The notes under the pieces were generated by a model. It did no database searches. It was not told the DNA's origin and saw nothing but the letters and a program-made list of their open reading frames with translations. Shown piece after piece: positions 53,784 through 64,000 of a stretch of DNA of 64,000 nt. The stretch comes from Variovorax sp. RA8 (lineage in GTDB: Bacteria; Pseudomonadota; Gammaproteobacteria; Burkholderiales; Burkholderiaceae_C): contig NZ_LR594662.1 in the NCBI RefSeq assembly GCF_901827175.1, positions 5,270,001 to 5,334,000 on the forward strand, read 5' to 3'. Both the position numbers and the translations under genes were made by a program. Positions within the stretch are counted from its first letter, which is position 1. Every line of letters begins with the position of its first letter.

Positions 53784-53842
53784 CGGAGCGGCCGTGCGGC
53801 TCACTGGAGTACCTTCGCCTTCGGAACGGCCGTGCGGCTCAT
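53784..53842 (-). repeat. Dispersed chromosomal repeat, copy D (internally deleted, partly tandem)
   Basis: On the minus strand the head ATGAGCCGCACGGCCG is followed by the tail (GAAGGCGAAGG...GTGAGCC) with about 21 bp of centre missing. The tail then runs straight into a second head. The first TGA is the stop codon of the phosphatase gene. Confidence 0.8.
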
Positions 53843-54510
53843 GACTTGCCCAGATGCCGCCGCTGGTCGTAGTTGGGCTGCGCCGGCATGCCGTCGAGAT
53901 GAGCGGTATCGGCCCAGTCGACGATCTCGATCTGCGCAGGCGCAGCGGCATCGGCGATGCGGATGCGGTTGAATCCCGCATTGGGGATTGCGCTCTGGCG
54001 CGGCCCGTTGAGCCCCAGTCCCTTCGCGGTGCGCCAGACCATGTCGAGCACCCCGCCGTGCGTCACCACCATCACCGTCTGCTGCTCGTGCGCCGCCGCG
54101 ATGCGGCCCAGCGCGTCGATGATGCGCGCATGAAACTCGCGCGGCGACTCGCCCTCGGGCATGCGGTGGTCCTCGCTGAACTTGAGCCAGTCTTCCCAGG
54201 CGCGCGGGTGCAGGCGCTGGATCTCGTCGGCCCGCATGCCCTCGACCAGTCCGAAGTTCTGCTCGCGCAACTCCACCGAACCGACGACGTCGAGTCCGAG
54301 CTGCTGCGCCGCCGGCGCTGCCGTCTGCTGCGCTCGCAAGAGGTCGCTGCTGACGAGGTACTGGACCGATTCGCGCGCGAGCCGCAGGCCCAGCCGGCGT
54401 GCCTGCTCGTGGCCGGTGTCGTTGAGGGGAACGTCGATGTGGCCCTGGAAGCGCAGCTCGCGATTCCAGTCGGTCTCGCCGTGGCGGATCAGGATGAGTT
54501 CTGTGGACAT
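53839..54510 (-). CDS. Histidine phosphatase family protein (GpmB-like)
   Basis: The 223-aa protein has the catalytic motif L-I-R-H-G-E-T-D-W-N at residues 7-16, with the second histidine in V-T-H-G-G-V. It is annotated as phosphoglycerate mutase in many genomes but is more often a general phosphatase. Its stop codon is the TGA at the head of a dispersed-repeat copy. It is divergent from the hydrolase gene. Confidence 0.9.
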   Translation of the reverse strand: MSTELILIRHGETDWNRELRFQGHIDVPLNDTGHEQARRLGLRLARESVQYLVSSDLLRAQQTAAPAAQQLGLDVVGSVELREQNFGLVEGMRADEIQRLHPRAWEDWLKFSEDHRMPEGESPREFHARIIDALGRIAAAHEQQTVMVVTHGGVLDMVWRTAKGLGLNGPRQSAIPNAGFNRIRIADAAAPAQIEIVDWADTAHLDGMPAQPNYDQRRHLGKS

Positions 54511-54592
54511 GGGATGAAGCTATTGTCCTCGCAACACATGTCGGCTCGACGGCATGGGGCCGGGCGGCATGCGGATGGCCGAGAATCGGCCC

Positions 54593-55297
54593 ATGCCCTG
54601 TCTTGTCCTGTTGCCCGGCCTCGCCTGCGACGAGCGCCTCTGGGAAGCCCAGCTGTCCGCCCTGCCCGCCGGCATCGACGTTCGCGTGAGCGACGTCCAC
54701 ATGCGCCACCCGAGCATCGAGGCCATGGCCGAGGCCGTGCTGCGCGAGCATGAAGGCCCGCTGGTCCTCTGCGGCGCCTCGATGGGCGGCATGATCGCGA
54801 TGGAGGCCGCGCGCCAGGTGCCCGGGCGCATCGCAGGCCTCGCGCTGCTGGGCACCAATCCGCGGCCCGAGACGCCCGAGATGGTCGAGCTGCGCGCCTC
54901 GGCGATCGAGCTCTTCGAGCAGGGCGAGGCGCGCGACGTGATCCAGTTCAATGCGGGCTTCGCCTTCCATCCCAAGCAGGCCGGCGATGCCGCGCTGGTG
55001 CGGCGCTATGTGGAGCTCGTGCTCGATGCGGGCGCGCAGCAGCTCATCAGCCAGAACCGTGCGCTGATGGCACGGCCGGACCAGCGTCCCTCGCTCGCGT
55101 CGCTGCACTGCCCGGTGCTGGTGGTCTGCGGCGATGCCGATCGCCTGACCCCCCCCGAGTGCTCACAGGAGATCGCGCAGTTGGTGCCGCGGGCCGAGCT
55201 CGTGTGGATCGAGAACTGCGGCCACATGCTGACCATGGAGAAGCCTGCCGAGGTCAATGCCGCGCTGATGCCGTGGCTGCAGCGCCTGGTGGCCTGA
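54593..55297 (+). CDS. Alpha/beta hydrolase
   Basis: The protein is about 234 aa, with oxyanion region L-L-P-G-L-A-C-D, nucleophile elbow G-A-S-M-G-G-M, acid in V-C-G-D-A-D and final histidine in N-C-G-H-M-L. The substrate is unknown. The start is taken at the ATG at 54593 (M-P-C-L-V-L-L-P-G), with an alternative at 54554. Confidence 0.88.
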   Translation: MPCLVLLPGLACDERLWEAQLSALPAGIDVRVSDVHMRHPSIEAMAEAVLREHEGPLVLCGASMGGMIAMEAARQVPGRIAGLALLGTNPRPETPEMVELRASAIELFEQGEARDVIQFNAGFAFHPKQAGDAALVRRYVELVLDAGAQQLISQNRALMARPDQRPSLASLHCPVLVVCGDADRLTPPECSQEIAQLVPRAELVWIENCGHMLTMEKPAEVNAALMPWLQRLVA

Positions 55298-55534
55298 GGA
55301 CCCGCGAGCTTTGCAGGGTTTGCCCCAATCACCGGTCCGGTGAATCGGACAGCCGTTTCGCTCCGCATCCGGATCGTCGGCGCAGCGCTCGCCTCATCGC
55401 CCCCGGACCCCTCATGAAATCAACCACTTAACGCGCCTTCCTCGCCGCGCCCCGCGTGGCACATCGATTGCTCTGTACCAAGGCCGACCGCGTCGCTCGA
55501 CACGGGTCATGGGCATGACACAGGAGACAAATCG

Positions 55535-58207
55535 ATGAGCACCATGGGTGACACTGACCCCACGGAAACTGGCGAATGGATCGACGCGCTCGGCGCTGTT
55601 CAACAGCATCGCGGCAGCGAGCGCGCGAATTTCATCCTGAATCGCCTCGTCGACGAGGGCCGCCGCGACGGCGTATACGTGCCCCGCTCGCTGAACACCG
55701 CCTACAAGAACACCATCCCTCCCGAGAAGGAGGAAAAGTCGCCCGGCAACCGCGAGATCGAACACCGCCTGCGCTCGATCATTCGCTGGAACGCGATGGC
55801 GATCATCCTGCGCGCCAACAAGGATTCGTCCGAGCTCGGCGGCCACATCGCGAGCTTCCAGTCGGCGGCCACGCTCTATGACATCGGCTTCGGCCACTTC
55901 TGGCATGCCGCCACCGACACGCACGGCGGCGACCTGCTCTTCATCCAGGGCCACAGCTCGCCCGGCATCTATGCGCGCGCATTCCTCGAAGGCCGCCTGA
56001 GCGAGCAGCAGTTGCTCAACTACCGCCAGGAGGCCGAGGGCATCGGCATCCCGTCGTACCCGCACCCCTGGCTCATGCCCGACTTCTGGCAGTTCCCCAC
56101 CGTCTCGATGGGCCTGGGCCCGCTGATGGCGATCTACCAGGCGCGCTTCCTCAAGTACCTGCAGGGGCGCGGCCTCGCCGACACGGCGCCGCGCAAGGTC
56201 TGGGCCTTCATGGGCGACGGCGAGATGGACGAGCCCGAATCGCTCGGCGCCATCTCGCTCGCGGGCCGCGAGAGCCTGGACAACCTGGTGTTCGTCATCA
56301 ACTGCAACCTGCAGCGCCTCGACGGGCCGGTGCGCGGCAACGGCAAGATCGTGCAGGAGCTCGAGAGCGTGTTCCGCGGCGCCGGCTGGAACGTCATCAA
56401 GGTCCTCTGGGGCAGCGGCTGGGACGCGCTGCTCGCCAAGGACAGGAGCGGCAAGCTGCTGCAGCGCATGGAAGAGTGCGTCGACGGCGAATACCAGGAC
56501 TTCAAGAGCAAGAGCGGCGCCTATGTGCGCGAGCACTTCTTCGGCAAGTACGACGAGACCCGCGCGCTGGTTGCCGACATGAGCGACGACGAGATCTGGG
56601 GTCTGACGCGCGGCGGCCACGACCCTGAAAAGGTCTTCGCCGCCTACGCTGCGGCCGTCAAGCACAAGGGCCAGCCCACGCTGATCCTGCCCAAGACGGT
56701 GAAGGGCTACGGCATGGGCGAATCGGGCGAGGGCCAGATGATCGCGCACCAGGCCAAGAAGATGACGCAGGACGCGCTGCGCGGTTTCCGCGATCGCTTC
56801 CAGATCCCGGTGTCCGACGAGGAGCTGCCCGACGTGCCGTTCATCCGGCTCGCCGAAGACAGCCCCGAGATGAAGTACCTGCGCGAGCGCCGCGCCGCCC
56901 TCGGCGGCTACCTGCCGCAGCGCCGCCGCAAGTCGACCGCGCTCGAGATTCCGCCGCTGGCCACCTTCGAGCGCCTGCTCAAGGACACCGGCGAGCGCGA
57001 GATCTCCACCACCATGGCCTTCGTGCAGATGCTCGGCACGCTGGTGCGCGACAAGGCCATCGGCAAGCACGTGGTGCCCATCGTGCCCGACGAGTCGCGC
57101 ACCTTCGGCATGGAGGGCATGTTCCGCCAGCTCGGCATCTGGTCCTCGCTCGGCCAGCTCTACAAGCCGCAGGATGCCGACCAGCTCATGTACTACCGCG
57201 AGTCGAAGGACGGGCAGGTGCTGCAGGAAGGCATCAACGAGGGCGGCGCGATGTCCAGCTGGATCGTCGCGGCGACCTCGTACAGCACGAACAACGTGCC
57301 GATGATCCCGTTCTACATCTACTACTCGATGTTCGGCCTGCAGCGCGTGGGCGATCTGGCCTGGCTGGCCGGCGACATGCGTGCGCGCGGCTTCCTGCTG
57401 GGCGGCACCGCGGGACGCACCACGCTCAACGGCGAGGGCCTGCAGCACGAGGACGGCCACAGCCACATCCTGGCCGGGACCATCCCCAACTGCGTCTCGT
57501 ACGACCCCACCTTCGCCTACGAGGTGGTAGCGATCGTGCGCGACGGCATGCGCCGCATGTACGCCGAGCAGGAGGACGTCTACTACTACATCACCCTGAT
57601 GAACGAGAACTACCCCCACCCCGCCATGCCCGAGGGCAGCGAGGCGGGCATTCTCAAGGGCCTCTACCAGCTCAGCGACGGCGGCAAGACACCAAAGAAG
57701 GGCCAGCGCGTGCAGCTCATGGGCAGCGGCACCATCCTGCGCGAGGTGATGTACGCGGCCGAGTTGCTCAAGAAGGACTTCGGCATCGCAGCCGACGTGT
57801 GGAGCGCGACCAGCTACAACGAGCTGCGCCGCGACGGCATGGCCGCCGAGCGCTGGAGCCGGCTGCACCCCACCGAGCCCGCGCACAAGAGCCATGTCGA
57901 GCAATGCCTCCAAGGGCACGACGGCCCCGTGATCGCGGCTACCGACTACATGCGCAACTACGCCGACCAGGTGCGCGAGTACGTGCAGGCCGCAGGCCGG
58001 CGCTACACGGTGCTGGGCACCGACGGCTTCGGCCGCAGCGACTACCGCCGCAAGCTGCGCCGCTTCTTCGAGGTCGACCGCTGGCACGTCGTGGTGGCCG
58101 CGCTCAAGGCGCTGGCCGACGACGGCGTGCTCAAGCCGGCCATCGTTGCCGAGGCGATCGCGAAGTACGGGCTCGATGCCGAGCGCGCCGCCCCCTGGAC
58201 CGTCTGA
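55535..58207 (+). CDS. aceE: Pyruvate dehydrogenase E1 component (homodimeric type)
   Basis: The 890-aa protein has the thiamine diphosphate motif G-D-G-E-M-D-E-P...N-C-N-L-Q near residues 230-263. It decarboxylates pyruvate and reductively acetylates the lipoyl groups of AceF. A GGAGA Shine-Dalgarno precedes the ATG. It heads aceE-aceF-lpdA. The 237-bp upstream spacer holds no gene and presumably the operon promoter. Confidence 0.97.
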   Translation: MSTMGDTDPTETGEWIDALGAVQQHRGSERANFILNRLVDEGRRDGVYVPRSLNTAYKNTIPPEKEEKSPGNREIEHRLRSIIRWNAMAIILRANKDSSELGGHIASFQSAATLYDIGFGHFWHAATDTHGGDLLFIQGHSSPGIYARAFLEGRLSEQQLLNYRQEAEGIGIPSYPHPWLMPDFWQFPTVSMGLGPLMAIYQARFLKYLQGRGLADTAPRKVWAFMGDGEMDEPESLGAISLAGRESLDNLVFVINCNLQRLDGPVRGNGKIVQELESVFRGAGWNVIKVLWGSGWDALLAKDRSGKLLQRMEECVDGEYQDFKSKSGAYVREHFFGKYDETRALVADMSDDEIWGLTRGGHDPEKVFAAYAAAVKHKGQPTLILPKTVKGYGMGESGEGQMIAHQAKKMTQDALRGFRDRFQIPVSDEELPDVPFIRLAEDSPEMKYLRERRAALGGYLPQRRRKSTALEIPPLATFERLLKDTGEREISTTMAFVQMLGTLVRDKAIGKHVVPIVPDESRTFGMEGMFRQLGIWSSLGQLYKPQDADQLMYYRESKDGQVLQEGINEGGAMSSWIVAATSYSTNNVPMIPFYIYYSMFGLQRVGDLAWLAGDMRARGFLLGGTAGRTTLNGEGLQHEDGHSHILAGTIPNCVSYDPTFAYEVVAIVRDGMRRMYAEQEDVYYYITLMNENYPHPAMPEGSEAGILKGLYQLSDGGKTPKKGQRVQLMGSGTILREVMYAAELLKKDFGIAADVWSATSYNELRRDGMAAERWSRLHPTEPAHKSHVEQCLQGHDGPVIAATDYMRNYADQVREYVQAAGRRYTVLGTDGFGRSDYRRKLRRFFEVDRWHVVVAALKALADDGVLKPAIVAEAIAKYGLDAERAAPWTV

Positions 58208-58220
58208 GGCACGACAGAAC

Positions 58221-59504
58221 ATGAGCAACGCAATCGACATCAAGGTTCCCGACATCGGCGACTTCAGCGATGTGCCCGTCATCGAGATCTTTGTGAAGGT
58301 CGGCGACACGGTGAAGGCCGAGGACCCGATCGTCTCGCTCGAATCCGACAAGGCCACGATGGACGTGCCCGCGCCGCTGGCGGGCGTCGTGACCGCCATC
58401 GGCGTCAAGATCGGCGACAAGGTCAGCGAGGGCTCGGTGATCCTGTCGCTCGCGACCGGCGATGCCACGGCCGCGACGCCGGCCGCTGCGCCGGCCGCGC
58501 CCGCCGCAGCCGCACCCGCACCGGCGCAGGCCGCCGCAGCCGCCGGTGGCGCCATCGACGAAGCCGCCTTCGCACTCGCCTACGCCGGCCCCGCCGTGCG
58601 CAAGCTCGCACGCGAGCTCGGTGTCGATCTCGGCAAGGTCGAGGGCACCGGCGACCACGGCCGCATCGTGCGCGCCGACGTCGAGGCCTTTGCGAAGGGC
58701 GGCGGTGCAACCGCTGCGCCGGCCGCCGGCAAGACCGCCGCAGCATCCGCCGCCGGTGGCGTGGGCGGCATCGACCTCTTGCCCTGGCCCAAGGTGGACT
58801 TCGCCAAGTTCGGGCCGACCGAGCGCCGGGAGCTGCCCCGCATCAAGAAGATCAGCGCAGCCAACCTGCACCGCAACTGGGTCGTCATTCCGCACGTGAC
58901 GACGCACGACGAGGCCGACATCACAGAGCTCGAGCCCTTCCGCGTGCAGATGAACAAGGAGCTGGAGAAGTCGGGCGTGAAGATCAGCATGCTGCCCTTC
59001 ATGATGAAGGCAGCCGTCGCCACGCTGAAGAAGTTTCCCGAGTTCAACGCCAGCCTCGACGGCGACGCGCTGGTGCTCAAGAACTACTGGCACATCGGCT
59101 TCGCAGCCGACACGCCCAACGGCCTCATGGTGCCGGTGATCCGCGACGTCGACAGGAAGACCGTGCCCGAGATCGCCAAGGAGATGGGCGAGCTCGCCAA
59201 GCTCGCGCGCGACGGCAAGCTCAAGCCCGACCAGATGTCGGGCGGCACCTTCACCATCAGCTCGCTCGGCGGCATCGGCGGCATCTACTTCACGCCGATC
59301 ATCAACGCCCCCGAGGTCGCCATCATGGGCGTGTGCAAGAGCTACTGGAAGCAGCATTCCAGCGACGGCAAGAGCTACGCCTCGCGCCTCACGCTGCCGC
59401 TGTCCCTGTCGTGGGACCACCGCGTGATCGACGGCGCCGCCGCCGCGCGCTTCAACGTCCATTTCGCCAACGTGCTCGCCGACCTGCGGCGCGTGCTGTT
59501 CTGA
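58221..59504 (+). CDS. aceF: Dihydrolipoamide acetyltransferase (E2)
   Basis: The 427-aa protein has one N-terminal lipoyl domain (lysine in E-S-D-K-A-T-M), an Ala/Pro linker, a subunit-binding domain (A-G-P-A-V-R-K-L-A-R-E-L-G) and a catalytic domain with S-W-D-H-R-V-I-D-G. It transfers acetyl to CoA. It has one lipoyl domain where E. coli has three, but the next gene also carries one. It starts 13 bp after aceE. Confidence 0.96.
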   Translation: MSNAIDIKVPDIGDFSDVPVIEIFVKVGDTVKAEDPIVSLESDKATMDVPAPLAGVVTAIGVKIGDKVSEGSVILSLATGDATAATPAAAPAAPAAAAPAPAQAAAAAGGAIDEAAFALAYAGPAVRKLARELGVDLGKVEGTGDHGRIVRADVEAFAKGGGATAAPAAGKTAAASAAGGVGGIDLLPWPKVDFAKFGPTERRELPRIKKISAANLHRNWVVIPHVTTHDEADITELEPFRVQMNKELEKSGVKISMLPFMMKAAVATLKKFPEFNASLDGDALVLKNYWHIGFAADTPNGLMVPVIRDVDRKTVPEIAKEMGELAKLARDGKLKPDQMSGGTFTISSLGGIGGIYFTPIINAPEVAIMGVCKSYWKQHSSDGKSYASRLTLPLSLSWDHRVIDGAAAARFNVHFANVLADLRRVLF

Positions 59505-59517
59505 AGGAAGCTTCCCA

Positions 59518-61287
<1,770 letters not shown>

Positions 61288-61296
61288 GCCGCCCGC

Positions 61297-62091
61297 ATGC
61301 CGCTAGAACTCGCTTTCGAGGCGCTGGGGTCCGGTCCTCCGGTCGTGATCCTGCATGGTCTGTTCGGTGCCGGACGCAACTGGGTCCATATCGCGCAATC
61401 GCTGGCTGCGGACTACCGGGTCTACCTGCCCGACGCGCGCAACCACGGCGCCTCGCCCTGGGCCGAGTCCATGTCGTACGCCGAGATGGCGCACGACGTC
61501 CTCGCGCTCATCGAACAGGAGGGGCTGCAGCGGCCCTTCGTCGTCGGCCACAGCATGGGCGGCAAGACGGCGATGACGCTGGCACTCTCGCACCCGCACG
61601 CCCTCGGCGGCGTGGCCGTGATCGACATCGCTCCCGAAAGCTACACCGGGCAGTTCTCCTCGTACATGTCGGCCATGCGCAGCCTCGACGCGGCCGGCGC
61701 CGCCGGCCGCCGCGAGATCCGCCGGGTACTGGCCGAAAGCCTGAACGCCAATGCGCCGGTCGACTTCATGATGCAGAACCTGCGCAGGGAGCGCGACCGC
61801 TTCGACTGGCGGCTCAATCTGCTCGCGACCGGCCTGTGCATGCGTGATCTTTGCGACTTTCCCCCGACGCTGCGCGATGCACGCTACGAAGGACCCGCGC
61901 TCTTCATCGCGGGAGCGGAATCCGACTACCTTCAGCCTGCATCCCTGCCGGGCATCCGGGCGCTGTTTCCAGGCGCCGGGCTCGAGCGCATCGCCGATGC
62001 CGGCCACTGGGTGCACGCGGACCAGCCGGACGCCCTGCTGCGCGGATTGAACGACTGGCTGCGCGACGCCTGCGCGCTCGCCCAGAACTGA
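61297..62091 (+). CDS. Alpha/beta hydrolase (YbfF-like esterase)
   Basis: The 264-aa protein has H-G-L-F-G-A-G-R-N-W, nucleophile elbow G-H-S-M-G-G-K and catalytic histidine in A-G-H-W-V-H. These are the YbfF/ABHD11 group features. It starts 9 bp after lpdA, so it may be cotranscribed. ABHD11 relates to lipoylated dehydrogenases in mitochondria, which makes the PDH context noteworthy, but a link here is inference. Confidence 0.88.
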   Translation: MPLELAFEALGSGPPVVILHGLFGAGRNWVHIAQSLAADYRVYLPDARNHGASPWAESMSYAEMAHDVLALIEQEGLQRPFVVGHSMGGKTAMTLALSHPHALGGVAVIDIAPESYTGQFSSYMSAMRSLDAAGAAGRREIRRVLAESLNANAPVDFMMQNLRRERDRFDWRLNLLATGLCMRDLCDFPPTLRDARYEGPALFIAGAESDYLQPASLPGIRALFPGAGLERIADAGHWVHADQPDALLRGLNDWLRDACALAQN

Positions 62092-62130
62092 TCTTCAGCC
62101 ACGCCCCTACAGACGAACGGAGACCGCCCC

Positions 62131-64000
<1,870 letters not shown>

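Noticed and set aside
55412..58555. Long open frame (about 1,047 codons) on the minus strand opposite aceE
   Set aside because: It is antisense to a full-length, motif-rich aceE. Long antisense frames are expected in GC-rich DNA, and the translation is a low-complexity Ala/Val/Leu/His/Arg mixture with no domain.

Overview
The window joins two very different pieces of DNA. Positions 1 to about 24,522 are visibly AT-rich accessory DNA. Positions about 24,565 to 64,000 are GC-rich core chromosome of a Comamonadaceae-type betaproteobacterium, most like Variovorax. That placement rests on recalled family resemblance and gene content (hrcA, nadK-recN-rapZ, lolB-ispE-tRNA-Gln-prs-rplY-pth, pyruvate dehydrogenase with lipoyl-LpdA, and an orphan Bug-type binding protein); no search was run. 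The junction falls inside a chromosomal tRNA-Met gene. Only its 5' half survives next to hrcA (24523-24564, minus strand), and the accessory DNA carries its own complete CAT-anticodon tRNA 140 bp away. The far end of the island and any integrase lie outside the window.

Island, left part (1-13.7 kb). Minus-strand genes encode three DUF4116-like repeat proteins, an SRAP/YedK protein, an HNH endonuclease with two tandem paralogous small proteins, and a UmuDC-type polymerase module. At 7.66-7.91 kb two near-identical promoters each precede a short untranslated stretch and an intrinsic terminator, which suggests two tandem small RNAs. Next come an orphan Bug solute-binding protein, a divergent small trimeric autotransporter, an unknown gene ending in a tRNA-like element, a fourth DUF4116-like protein and a Lon-type AAA+ ATPase. 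Many island promoters share one plan: TTGACA-like, exactly 16 bp, then TGC directly before the -10. Three of them carry the same palindromic site, and several promoters are fused to the upstream gene's terminator.

Island, right part (13.7-24.2 kb). One tightly overlapping minus-strand operon encodes, in transcription order: an HTH-ankyrin protein, an unknown acidic protein, an MmeI/YeeA-like adenine methyltransferase, a superfamily 2 helicase, a GIY-YIG nuclease, a GHKL (Hsp90/MutL/MORC-like) ATPase with a C-terminal nuclease-like domain, a NYN/PIN-like protein with two zinc ribbons, and a small PD-(D/E)XK-like protein. This is the best candidate in the window for an undescribed antiviral or restriction system.

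Chromosome (24.6-64 kb). This part holds housekeeping and repair genes (hrcA, nadK, recN, rapZ, mutY, a dynamin-like GTPase, mutM), envelope and isoprenoid genes (a TPR protein, lolB, ispE), tRNA-Gln, prs, rplY, pth and a ferredoxin. It continues with a peptide-type ABC importer operon plus amidase and a LysR regulator, several unknown or envelope proteins including a divergent class A PBP, and aceE-aceF-lpdA followed by an esterase and the start of a malic enzyme that runs off the window. A dispersed repeat of about 67 bp occurs at least four times between chromosomal genes, sometimes supplying stop or start codons to its neighbours.
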